DNA from: Methylocystaceae bacterium
Lineage (GTDB): Bacteria > Pseudomonadota > Alphaproteobacteria > Rhodospirillales > Terasakiellaceae
DNA length: 36,477 nucleotides
Assembly: GCA_013373205.1 (NCBI GenBank)
Contig: JABXIG010000030.1
Span: forward strand, 1 to 36,477
Reading direction: 5' to 3'
Every line of letters starts with the position of its first letter. The first letter of the stretch is position 1. Below are positions 22,806 through 30,909 of the stretch, one piece after another. A program made the position numbers and the translations under genes. The notes below the pieces were generated by a model that was given only the letters and a program-made list of their open reading frames with translations, searched no databases and was not told the origin of the DNA.

Positions 22806-24983
22806 CTAGAACCCGTATGTACCGCGTGCTGCGGTTACTGCCGTCCCATCCATGGTCGCAGAACAATTACCCGGATCAGATGCTATTTTTGTTTGACCGC
22901 ATTGATTTGAGTTTACCGAAGCGGAGTTGCTCATACTTGTTGACCAAGTATATGGGGTGTTACTTATTTCAGTTCCATCATCGCGAGTTACAGTGACTGA
23001 AGTTGCATAAGTACAGGACCGACTTGCTGTGTGGCTTCGTATTGTTGCCAGACTTTCATCCGGGTTTGTATAAGTACAACCATAACTGTGAGAAACGCCG
23101 GACTGGCTTTGTAGTGGCCAGTCGGCAGAGGATTGACCACCAGTTGTTTCACAAGCGTTTGAGGAAGCTGGATCGGCTGACCCAATAGTTTCGTTGAATA
23201 ATGTGCCGTTTGGGCGTTTCCATACTTTGACACTGTCATAAGGTTGCAGCTTATTGCATCCCTCGTATGTTGGCGTACCGCCTGCTGCAATATCAAACTT
23301 TTGGAACTCGTAAGGCATTTGTTGTGCGCCAATGAGAACTTCACTTGTTTTGATGTTATAGCGGCCAGTAGAAGGCGTTATGAAAACCGTGGTTTTAGGA
23401 TAGGCAAACAACTGATCATCATGTTCTTCCCAATCAACCGTTTCATGTTCATGAGTGTATGTCGTGGTTGAGTTTTGGCATGTGCCGATTGGAACTTGTT
23501 GGCCTTCATGCTCAAAGTAAAAACGCTCTTGGCCAAAGCTCTGTCCTGTCGAGAGATTATGTTCCCATTTTGATGGATCTGTACAATCCTGTGTCGTTGA
23601 TTTGATTGCGATGTTTGTTGTGTCAGGCGTACATTCCGTTACGAATTGAGAAAGGCCGTCTTTCGTGATCTTCATGCGATAACGAAGTGTGACTGAGGAA
23701 CCATTATTGATTGGAGTACACAGATATTCGCCAGCATCATCTTTATAAGTTTTGACGTGAGCATACTCTGTTCCATCATCAAGGCAGTTGCCGGCTTGAT
23801 AGGTCACGCCTTCACTTTGATATGTCCAGACTGATTGGCGAAATGACTTGTTGGTGGGTTCATATTCATGACGAAGGTTTGGACAATAGGCCGGACTAAG
23901 CACCATTGGTACAGCCGATTTTTCGACAGAAGCCGCACAATCGCGAACTTCTTCTTCTTTGTTGTCTTGACCTAAGTAAACGAGTTTAGATTGGAAAACT
24001 GCCTTTTCCGCCCCGGTCGTATAATCAAGATAGATCGGGCAGGTTCCATGCTTTTCGACAATCTCAAACTTAAGTTCTTCGTCTGGTTGGCAGTCGCCGT
24101 GTGTCTGGTTTGTCCCGCCTTGATCGACATAATACCATTGATATTGCGGGGTTGCTGTAGGTGGTGTGGCCGTCAGGTCAATGACATCTTGGCCTTTGCA
24201 GTTCCCATAGCTTTTATCAAGCTTGAAACTGACTTCAGAGTCAGTACAGCTTTCCTCACTTTGCACAACACCGTCTTTAAGATGCTGGATTTTTGATTGC
24301 TGAAATGCTGTCTTTTGCAAAACATCTACGCGGATCTTACAGCCCTCAGTCGTGATGTTTACCGTTTCAACAGGGTCTGCTTTCTTTTCGATTGGATCTG
24401 GTGATTGATAACCGGATGCATCATTGTTGCCACTTTCGCCAGTTGAGGTCGTTTCCGGGCTTTCGGCTTGCGCGACCTGTTCTTGCGGTTTTGCTTCCTC
24501 TGCCGTATCAGGTTCTTCCTGAAGGCGTTTTAGGGCTTCGATCAATTCAGGGCCGTTCCCCATGATCTTAACCGGTTGATCTGGTTTTAACTGGGTTTCA
24601 TCCAGATCAAATTGTGCGGTAAATACTGCGCTGTTCAGAGCTTCTTGCTTTTCCCCTTTGGCAACACCGGTTAGGACCACTTGTCCGATTGTTTTGTCTT
24701 CAACTTCGACAGATCGGGCGTAACCCTTGGCGACAACGCCTTGTGCCAGATCGTTTGTACCACCGGGGATATTGAGCAGTGTCATATCCAGTTCAATAGG
24801 TTGATTGACCGGAAGTTCGGTCACGTCAAGCGGGGCTGTAAGGATCTCAACTAATGCCGTTGTTGGCACAGTGTCAGATAATTTTTCAGGTTCTTCCTGT
24901 GTCGTTGTCGGTGCGGTTTGTGCAATTGCGACCAACGGGATCAACGACAAGGAAAGTAAAAAGGCGACTGTCTTTAACTTCAT
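22806..24983 (-). CDS. Large Cys-rich secreted protein of the transfer operon, 725 aa
   Basis: It has a signal peptide (LLSLSLIPLVAIA, cut before QTAP). A Pro/Glu/Thr-rich region (about 165-205) is followed by a chain of roughly 70-90-residue modules. Each carries a pair of cysteines and a pattern of Gln-Ser, hydrophobic strand, short turn, GxC or DC. The C-terminal 100 residues are Ser/Thr-rich with several Cys. It lies between virB10 and virB11, coupled to virB10 by ATGA overlap. No VirB family fits. Inferred: a disulfide-stabilised surface protein such as a pilus-tip adhesin or mating-pair stabiliser. Confidence 0.65.
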   Translation of the reverse strand: MKLKTVAFLLSLSLIPLVAIAQTAPTTTQEEPEKLSDTVPTTALVEILTAPLDVTELPVNQPIELDMTLLNIPGGTNDLAQGVVAKGYARSVEVEDKTIGQVVLTGVAKGEKQEALNSAVFTAQFDLDETQLKPDQPVKIMGNGPELIEALKRLQEEPDTAEEAKPQEQVAQAESPETTSTGESGNNDASGYQSPDPIEKKADPVETVNITTEGCKIRVDVLQKTAFQQSKIQHLKDGVVQSEESCTDSEVSFKLDKSYGNCKGQDVIDLTATPPTATPQYQWYYVDQGGTNQTHGDCQPDEELKFEIVEKHGTCPIYLDYTTGAEKAVFQSKLVYLGQDNKEEEVRDCAASVEKSAVPMVLSPAYCPNLRHEYEPTNKSFRQSVWTYQSEGVTYQAGNCLDDGTEYAHVKTYKDDAGEYLCTPINNGSSVTLRYRMKITKDGLSQFVTECTPDTTNIAIKSTTQDCTDPSKWEHNLSTGQSFGQERFYFEHEGQQVPIGTCQNSTTTYTHEHETVDWEEHDDQLFAYPKTTVFITPSTGRYNIKTSEVLIGAQQMPYEFQKFDIAAGGTPTYEGCNKLQPYDSVKVWKRPNGTLFNETIGSADPASSNACETTGGQSSADWPLQSQSGVSHSYGCTYTNPDESLATIRSHTASRSCTYATSVTVTRDDGTEISNTPYTWSTSMSNSASVNSNQCGQTKIASDPGNCSATMDGTAVTAARGTYGF

Positions 24984-26074
24984 GATTTAATCTCCTTGAG
25001 GTACCAGTCTTTGCGCAAACGGATCTGAACCCGTTTGCCTTGTGCGACCGTGATGGTCGGAACGATGTTTGTGTTCTTTTCGAGGATGGAGGCGGAAATC
25101 TCACCAAAACGAGTGCCGAGTTCTTGGCTGGCAGCATCTGCAATGTCTGCAGTGGTATTGCTCTCGCCATCACCACTGGACAGCATGGCCGAGGATCCAC
25201 GAACGCTGGCACTGATAAGCGACAGCATGATTGCGGTACCATACTGTTTGGCGAAATGGTTGTTCACATGGCCAGTGATGCCGGCACGACCTTGTTGATC
25301 ACCGACAGGCGCGTCTAGTTGACTGATTTCAACACGACGGCCTTTCTTGTCGCCGGCAAGCAGAATGCGATAGCATTTCAAGGCAATCCGGGTTGCATTG
25401 AGGCTTCCGGGTGTTTCGTAGGAACAGTTCATTCTTGATGCTTTAGGGATCAAGAGATTACGGGTTCCATACGCAAAAATGTCTCGGCTGACTTGAATGA
25501 TAACATCGCCACCTTCCTTAGATGAAAGCTGCGAGTTGATGCCAGTTTCAAGAACACCGGTGATATAGCGGTCAATTGTCAGCTTGCGCTTGTTGTCCAC
25601 AGGCAGGGTGGATTCACGTCTTTCAAATTCATATTCGGGTGTGTTTTCTTTTGTCGGTGACAATGAGGGCAGGGAAGGGGCTGTGAGGTTGTCAGCCTTG
25701 TTTCCACCTCTGGCGGCTGCAGAGATGTCGATATCTTCCCATGTCTTAGATGAAGCTGCGACAGAGGCGTTCAGGCTGCGTTGATTTTCCAGCCAGATAC
25801 GATAGGGATTGGGTTTCGGTTCTTCTTCAACAACCGGTTCTTCAACGACAGGTACAGGCACTTCGACCTTTTGTGTGATGACCTTCTCAATGACGATCGG
25901 CGGCATCACCGGTGCCGGCTTTGGTTTCGGCTTCGGTTTGTCAGGGATCTTATGTTCCCATACGGCGCGATCTTCTTCAGGGAGTTTCATCTGACTATCG
26001 GCGGGTTCGCCGCAGGTGCCGCTGAGAGAAAGCCCCATAACGCCAAGAACACCGCAAAGGGTAAAATCCACCAT
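24980..26074 (-). CDS. virB10: VirB10 channel scaffold protein
   Basis: The 364-residue protein has the VirB10 plan: a Pro-rich periplasmic linker (KPKPKPKPAPVMPP, VEVPVPVVEEPVVEEE), then the C-terminal TrbI domain with LTIDRYITGVLETGINSQLSS and the antenna region. Unusually, its hydrophobic segment is at residues 4-18, so almost no cytoplasmic tail is left; VirB10 normally has 20 or more residues there. The previous gene ends 4 bp upstream, so a longer start would have to lie within virB9. Confidence 0.88.
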   Translation of the reverse strand: MVDFTLCGVLGVMGLSLSGTCGEPADSQMKLPEEDRAVWEHKIPDKPKPKPKPAPVMPPIVIEKVITQKVEVPVPVVEEPVVEEEPKPNPYRIWLENQRSLNASVAASSKTWEDIDISAAARGGNKADNLTAPSLPSLSPTKENTPEYEFERRESTLPVDNKRKLTIDRYITGVLETGINSQLSSKEGGDVIIQVSRDIFAYGTRNLLIPKASRMNCSYETPGSLNATRIALKCYRILLAGDKKGRRVEISQLDAPVGDQQGRAGITGHVNNHFAKQYGTAIMLSLISASVRGSSAMLSSGDGESNTTADIADAASQELGTRFGEISASILEKNTNIVPTITVAQGKRVQIRLRKDWYLKEIKS

Positions 26075-26078
26075 GATC

Positions 26079-27026
26079 TTACCCTTCGAACTTCAGGCAA
26101 ATGTATTTCTTGCCAGATTTTAGAGAGATTAAACGGGAAGTGCTTTCGACAATGAAAGTGGTTCCTTGAACGTGGGTGTTTACGTTCTCGTCAATTTCAT
26201 CAATGACGACATAACCAACACCGAGTTCCAGTTCGGCCCACTGTTCTTTCGTGTATTTTATGTAGGTGAAATGGTTGTCACGAAAGACGGTAGCCGGCTT
26301 AAGTTCTTCATCACCCCAAAGGTCGTATTGTCCCCAGCCACGGAGTTTATCTACATCGACGGGAATATGTTTTACGAAGTCATCCTTATCGATCTCGACG
26401 GCCCCTTCAGGAACAATATCGGAAATCGCTTTGGCCATCTCCGGGTCCAGAGGTTTTGAGGGATGTCTTGGTTGATCATCCGCTGGAATTTCTATATCTG
26501 TCGGGATCTCGCCATGAATGCGAACGATTTGGTCCGGGATGTTTTTTGAATTCACGCTTTCTACACGAAGATAGAAAGGATAGAGGCGACCATCTTCCCC
26601 GGATACGATCATGTTGGTATCGCCGCCAAAGCCGATCGGCTTGACCGCGATTGTATTCATGTTGCGTACTTTGGTTTGGAAGTTATCCTGATCCCCTACA
26701 TCAATTTGAGTGATCTTTTCCCCTTTAGGCAAACGAATGTAAGTCGTCATATGTTCGCGTAGACGCACTTTGAAAGTGCAGTCGTCACATCGCTCATAGG
26801 TGAAAATACCTTCAAAATTATCGGTATCATCCCAAGCTTCTTGGATCTCGCCGCCTTGCAACTGGCGACGAGCCATTTTGGTGTATTTCCCTTCATGGTG
26901 ATTTTCTGTTTGCTGCACTTTGCTTTCCGGGATCGGCGGCAAAGCGGTTTGTGACAGTGCCGGCTTTGCCGCGAGAAAAATTGCAAACATGCTGGCTGTG
27001 GTCATTAGTTTAAGTGTGGTTTTCAT
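26079..27026 (-). CDS. virB9: VirB9 outer-membrane complex protein
   Basis: The 315-residue protein has a signal peptide (about 25 residues, ending ALS before QTALPP) and VirB9/TrbG features: FTYERCDDCTFKVRLREHMTTYIRLPKGEKI in the first half and the C-terminal YDLWGDEELKPATVFRDNHFTYIKY typical of the VirB7-binding domain. Two Cys (in RCDDC) may form disulfides. The start overlaps the virB8 stop (ATGA). Confidence 0.92.
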   Translation of the reverse strand: MKTTLKLMTTASMFAIFLAAKPALSQTALPPIPESKVQQTENHHEGKYTKMARRQLQGGEIQEAWDDTDNFEGIFTYERCDDCTFKVRLREHMTTYIRLPKGEKITQIDVGDQDNFQTKVRNMNTIAVKPIGFGGDTNMIVSGEDGRLYPFYLRVESVNSKNIPDQIVRIHGEIPTDIEIPADDQPRHPSKPLDPEMAKAISDIVPEGAVEIDKDDFVKHIPVDVDKLRGWGQYDLWGDEELKPATVFRDNHFTYIKYTKEQWAELELGVGYVVIDEIDENVNTHVQGTTFIVESTSRLISLKSGKKYICLKFEG

Positions 27027-27790
27027 TTGTTTGCTCTCTTCTTCAGGGACATATCCAAGACAGTTATTCCCAACGGGTTTTCGTATTTGTCGATCTCTTT
27101 GACTTCATGGGGACGTGTCGTCATTTCCAAGTACGCCCGGGCCAACAACGGTTTCTCTGGTTCCCCTGTTTTGGGATCAATGCGAGGTTTGCCGTTGTAG
27201 AGATCGGTTCTGGTGTAATCGACGGCGTACTTGTAAACGCCCTTGTCATTTTCCACGGCGTTCAGGCTCTCAACGGTGATTGAACGGATCCCGCCGGCAT
27301 TTAAAAATTCTCTGATCTCGCCACTGTCGATTTGTTCCTTTTTGAACTTCTCGTAATAGCGGGTGTCCGTCATTCTGAACGCTTCCTTGAAACGTTCGGT
27401 TTGAGTGATGTTGTCCCTCTCAAGCATAAGTCGTACATATCGACGTGCCTTTGCTTCCATGAGCATGTCGAAGCCCTCGACATCTTCGTGAATGGGTTCG
27501 ACCCGGTAGAGTTTGTCGTCTTTCGGATCCACACGAAGAAGGGCAATTTTGGGCTGATAGCTTTCTGCGATGCTTACGATCGCTTCAATGGCTGCGACCG
27601 TTGTACATGCAAGTACGACAATCAAAACAACACAGATCCTAACCATCCATGCAAGACGACGATGCGCGACTTCCCAACGATACGGATCCTTTTCCTGCAC
27701 TGGGGAGTGGTCATGGTCATTTGCCGGCAGATCATTTTCTTCGATCAGCTCGTCCGTTTTCTTTTTCTTGAAAGGATTTACGAATGCCAT
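27023..27790 (-). CDS. virB8: VirB8 inner-membrane scaffold
   Basis: The 255-residue protein has a charged cytoplasmic N terminus, one membrane span (about 50-72, MVRICVVLIVVLACTTVAAI), and a periplasmic NTF2-like domain with RYYEKFKKEQIDSGEI and YAVDYTRTDLYNGKPRIDPKTGEPEKPLLARAYLEM segments typical of VirB8. Known: it nucleates assembly of the inner-membrane complex. Its start overlaps the end of virB7 by 13 nt. Confidence 0.92.
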   Translation of the reverse strand: MAFVNPFKKKKTDELIEENDLPANDHDHSPVQEKDPYRWEVAHRRLAWMVRICVVLIVVLACTTVAAIEAIVSIAESYQPKIALLRVDPKDDKLYRVEPIHEDVEGFDMLMEAKARRYVRLMLERDNITQTERFKEAFRMTDTRYYEKFKKEQIDSGEIREFLNAGGIRSITVESLNAVENDKGVYKYAVDYTRTDLYNGKPRIDPKTGEPEKPLLARAYLEMTTRPHEVKEIDKYENPLGITVLDMSLKKRANK

Positions 27791-27942
27791 GTGAACCCCC
27801 GGCTATTGAAATCGACTTCATTGCAGACGCAGGGGCTTTTTTTCATTACGTCGCTTTCGTCACCTTCATTATCCGGTAGCTCACGTGTGGAGCCACAAGC
27901 GGCAAGAGTGATTGCGACAAGACAAATTGCGAGGTACTTCAT
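27778..27942 (-). CDS. virB7: VirB7-type lipoprotein, 54 aa
   Basis: The reading frame MKYLAICLVAITLAAC then GSTRELPD has a lipobox (LAAC) for acylation at Cys16. The mature part is 39 residues with two further Cys in SPCVCNE. The position between virB6 and virB8, the size and the lipobox all fit VirB7, which anchors VirB9 in the outer membrane core complex. The ATG follows AGGAAA closely and starts 3 bp after the virB6 stop. The stop lies inside the virB8 start region. Confidence 0.85.
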   Translation of the reverse strand: MKYLAICLVAITLAACGSTRELPDNEGDESDVMKKSPCVCNEVDFNSRGFTWHS

Positions 27943-27945
27943 TTC

Positions 27946-29082
27946 CTATTTTCCTTGTTTGGGATAAACAAAACTGTTGTAGCGGTCGATCAACTCAGAA
28001 GCCTTGCGGCCTACGGAGTTGCTTTGCATGGCCTTGTTGCCAAGATGTTTGGCAACAGCCTTGCCCGGATCCACGCCTAATGCTGATGCAGCCCAACCGG
28101 CCGGACCTGCCGCTTTTTGAGCAAGCGACAGGCCCGTACCGACCACACCAGCCGTCATGACCCCGGCTGCGGTGTTCGAAAGTGAGGTATTGGTGATGGA
28201 GTTGGCCAAGCCGATAGATTCCGTCAGCAGGGCAGAACCCGCCCAACCGAGGAATAGAACCATCAAGTATTTTGAATTAAATATTGAGATGCCTTCTTTG
28301 GCGGCGAGGATCTCTTTCTGGATGTCTTTACCAACATCGACGACACCATAAACGAGGATGGCTACCGAGATTGTCGCAGCGAGAAAGACCAAGAAGGAAG
28401 CCATCAATGTACGAAGGCCGTTGATCGCTTCACCTCGGAAGAAACCAAAACCAAAAGCCAGCATAAGATAGGGGGCAATGGTGGAAAGAAACACGCAGCG
28501 AAAGATCGTTACCAGTGTTTTGGATCCATAGATTACGACAACGAGCAGGTAGGGCAGAATGAGAGCCAATGCATAAAGAGCCGGCGCAAACCAGTTCGTG
28601 AGTGTGGCTTGTTTACCGATCGTCACACCAACACCCCAAACGGTCTGCATTGCTTGTTCGGTATAACAGACCAAAGCGGTCATCCCGGACTTCCCGACAG
28701 GCTGGAATTCCCCTACTCCCGGGTTATGTGTCGCAGCCGACTTCATGACGACTGATGCACCCGATCCAATGAGGTCTAAAGTTACCGTAAATATTTGATT
28801 TACAAGGTCTATTCCCTTGATGTTGAGAAGAAACCATGCTATACAAACAAAGGTAAATTCCTTAAGGATATCGATCGGAGAAATGAACCCCATGACAGCC
28901 CGTAAGCCTTGGATGACGATCCATAAACCGCAGATGGAAAGAAACATCGTTTGCATCGGTTCTGTAAGAACAGCACCAATGTCATTCGAAAAATTGTCAG
29001 CAAGTTTGATGTACGCATCAACGGTTTCATCCAGAACACAGGCGTATTGTTCCCCTGCTGTAGTATCTGTTCTATCTGTCAT
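27946..29082 (-). CDS. virB6: VirB6 polytopic inner-membrane protein
   Basis: The 378-residue protein has at least five to six hydrophobic spans (IDILKEFTFVCIAWFLL, WFAPALYALALILPYLLVVVIYG, FRCVFLSTIAPYLMLAFGF, LMASFLVFLAATISVAILVYG, YLMVLFLGWAGSALL) and an Ala/Gly-rich C terminus, as in VirB6/TrbL. Known: it forms part of the substrate path across the inner membrane. Its start codon overlaps the start of a plus-strand gene (29081). Confidence 0.9.
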   Translation of the reverse strand: MTDRTDTTAGEQYACVLDETVDAYIKLADNFSNDIGAVLTEPMQTMFLSICGLWIVIQGLRAVMGFISPIDILKEFTFVCIAWFLLNIKGIDLVNQIFTVTLDLIGSGASVVMKSAATHNPGVGEFQPVGKSGMTALVCYTEQAMQTVWGVGVTIGKQATLTNWFAPALYALALILPYLLVVVIYGSKTLVTIFRCVFLSTIAPYLMLAFGFGFFRGEAINGLRTLMASFLVFLAATISVAILVYGVVDVGKDIQKEILAAKEGISIFNSKYLMVLFLGWAGSALLTESIGLANSITNTSLSNTAAGVMTAGVVGTGLSLAQKAAGPAGWAASALGVDPGKAVAKHLGNKAMQSNSVGRKASELIDRYNSFVYPKQGK

Positions 29083-29635
29083 GTTTTTGACTTTCTTCTT
29101 GGCAATCAGTCCGGCTAAAGCAGAGATTAACCAATCTAGCTTTTTCGATTGGGACTACGCAGTTTGGGTATGGAAGAATGTTAAAACTGGTGATGCCTAT
29201 GACGCAGAGTGGGCCAAATACAGACAACCAGCGAAGGACTGGATGAAACGATATAAGGCCAATTCCGCAAAAGCTTTGGAGGAGCTGCAAAACAACCCAA
29301 AAGCTGACCTTATTAAGAAAGGGCACGATCTCAGTTTGGTATACAATTGGTGGGCATCTTTTTATAAACAGCGTGGTGGTAGTAACATTTGGATGGTCTA
29401 CGAACCCAATTGTTACGAGGGGAGCGATACCTACGCTCTTGGGTCCGCCGATAATGGTTATAGAGTTGATGACAAATGGTCTCGCTGGAACATTTTTACT
29501 GGAAAATGTGATTGGCCGGATTGGCGAATGCCGGCTCAAGTTTCTTATGACAAGAAACAAAAATCCGACTTTATGGCGCATTTGGAAAAGCGCAGGGAAT
29601 TTATCACCGAGCAACGTAGGAAGCAGGGATTGTAA
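29081..29635 (+). CDS. Exported hypothetical protein between virB6 and virB5, 184 aa
   Basis: It has a signal peptide (MFLTFFLAISPAKA, cut before EINQSS). The mature protein is Trp- and Tyr-rich (FFDWDYAVWVWKNV, VYNWWASFY, WSRWNIF, WPDWRMP) with two Cys that could bond (NCYEG, GKCDW). It is not recognised. It is transcribed against the transfer operon and its start overlaps the virB6 start; no ribosome binding site is visible, so an upstream non-ATG start is possible. In IncN/IncW-type systems the entry exclusion gene sits between the virB5 and virB6 homologues, which makes exclusion a reasonable but unproven guess. Confidence 0.6.
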   Translation: MFLTFFLAISPAKAEINQSSFFDWDYAVWVWKNVKTGDAYDAEWAKYRQPAKDWMKRYKANSAKALEELQNNPKADLIKKGHDLSLVYNWWASFYKQRGGSNIWMVYEPNCYEGSDTYALGSADNGYRVDDKWSRWNIFTGKCDWPDWRMPAQVSYDKKQKSDFMAHLEKRREFITEQRRKQGL

Positions 29636-29648
29636 ACCCTCGACCTTT

Positions 29649-29677
29649 TTTGACCTATCTTTGATTGTATAGTATTT
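29649..29677 (+). promoter_or_regulatory. Possible promoter for the 108-aa membrane protein
   Basis: TTGACC is followed after 17 nt by TATTTT on the plus strand, about 90 bp before the start of the gene at 29768. The hexamers deviate from consensus, so this is a weak call. Confidence 0.35.
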
Positions 29678-29690
29678 TGAACAAATAGGT

Positions 29691-29722
29691 GTGCAGCAGG
29701 GGATCCGACCCCCCTGCCGCAC
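29691..29722. terminator. GC-rich hairpin between the two plus-strand genes
   Basis: GTGCAGCAGGGG pairs with CCCCTGCCGCAC (one mismatch) around ATCCGACC. There is no T run after it on the plus strand, so termination is uncertain. It may be an mRNA structure separating the two genes. Confidence 0.4.
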
Positions 29723-29767
29723 ATTCCGCCCTTCCACTTCTTTCACGACAGAAAGGACAGAATAGGT

Positions 29768-30094
29768 ATGTTCGAAATTAAAATGATTGCTGCTGCGGTC
29801 ATCGCTGGCTTGGCGTTTATTGCCATAGCCCTGAGCAGAATTGCCATTATTATTGATGCCTCCACGGCCATACTGAAGTCGTGGCGATCCTTCAAGGAAA
29901 CAAGAGATAGTTCCCCCAGTGCGGTTCACGGTGTTTTCTTCAGAATACAAAATTGTATTCTGTTGATGGTTGGCCTCATTCTTGGACCAATTCTTTATGT
30001 AAAGGGTTTGCCAAATGTCGCGTTGGCCATGATGATTTGCACATACATGGTTTACATAGCCCGACGATTGTTTGTCTCTCGGTCCACGACTTAG
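29768..30094 (+). CDS. Small membrane protein, 108 aa
   Basis: Three hydrophobic spans are visible (about 5-28 MIAAAVIAGLAFIAIALSRIAII, 61-80 CILLMVGLILGPILYV, 84-98 ALAMMICTYMVYIAR), with a short polar loop between the first two. It is not recognised. AAAGGA and AGGT stretches precede the ATG. It forms a plus-strand pair with the exported 184-aa protein within the VirB operon, facing the end of virB5. Inner-membrane exclusion or immunity proteins have this general build; that is inference. Confidence 0.6.
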   Translation: MFEIKMIAAAVIAGLAFIAIALSRIAIIIDASTAILKSWRSFKETRDSSPSAVHGVFFRIQNCILLMVGLILGPILYVKGLPNVALAMMICTYMVYIARRLFVSRSTT

Positions 30095-30117
30095 AATTTG
30101 TTTAGCTAGAGGGGCGG

Positions 30118-30909
30118 TCATTTCTGATCTCCCTCTGCTTCACCAGTTTGCCGTTTGTCGATCGGTACTGTTGCTTGCATGACGTATGACGACATCACTT
30201 TAAGAAGCTGTGCCATAATCTTTGCATTCTGATTGTTTACCCGGGCGTTGACGACAAGCCCTTGTGCAATTGCAGCCAGTTGCTGCCGATTATCTTCTGC
30301 ATTTTCTGCCGTTGCCTGAAGGTCATCAATAGCATCACTGTTTTTATTGATGTTATTCAACGCAATGTCGGCTTGGCCAAGTCCCTTGGTTGTTGCGTCA
30401 TAAGAGAGGTTGTCTCTCCATTGGCGAACCTTCTGTCTTTGCTTTTCCAGTTCGTTCCAATCGACCTCGGTTCTTTCTGCACCGATTGTTGGATCTGTGA
30501 TAACCGACTTCCCTCCGACTTTCAGAGGATCTACCCACATATTATCTTTATAGAAGCGTGATTTGTCACAAACTGAGAACATTTGTTCTTCAGTTTTCAA
30601 TTCAGGCATAAGATCCTTTAAGTCAGGCTTCAAACACTGCAGGTCTTTTTTTAATTGGTTCCCGATCGCTTTGGCGTTGAAAGTCGGGATTGTGATCTTT
30701 CCGAATTCCCCAAGGGCTTTCAGTTCCTTTTCCGCATTGTCCTTTAACTCTTTGAGTTCTTCGAATTGCTTCTTAAGCTCATTGTGTTGTTCGACAGCCT
30801 TTGCGATTGCTGTGGCATCCGTGACAGGCCAAGCAGCCTCACTTGAGTGAGTGAACGACAGGGAAATAACTGACGCGAGTAGAATTGTTTTTAGACGTGA
30901 CTTAACCAT
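30118..30909 (-). CDS. virB5: VirB5 minor pilin-like protein
   Basis: About 263 residues. A signal peptide (LKTILLASVISLSFTHSSEA) precedes AWPVTDATAIAKAVEQHNELKKQFEELKE, the long N-terminal helix typical of VirB5/TraC. The C-terminal part is helical with NAEDNRQQLAAIAQGLVVNARVNNQNAKIMAQLL, also typical. Known: it sits at the pilus tip. I prefer the ATG at 30909, which follows GGGGGA; another in-frame ATG is at 30921. It overlaps the end of virB4. Confidence 0.85.
   Translation of the reverse strand: MVKSRLKTILLASVISLSFTHSSEAAWPVTDATAIAKAVEQHNELKKQFEELKELKDNAEKELKALGEFGKITIPTFNAKAIGNQLKKDLQCLKPDLKDLMPELKTEEQMFSVCDKSRFYKDNMWVDPLKVGGKSVITDPTIGAERTEVDWNELEKQRQKVRQWRDNLSYDATTKGLGQADIALNNINKNSDAIDDLQATAENAEDNRQQLAAIAQGLVVNARVNNQNAKIMAQLLKVMSSYVMQATVPIDKRQTGEAEGDQK

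Noticed and set aside
29072-30121. Long minus-strand open frame (349 codons) between virB6 and virB5
   Set aside because: Its translation has poor composition and no signal or domain, while the opposite strand gives two proteins with a signal peptide or membrane spans. It is a shadow frame.
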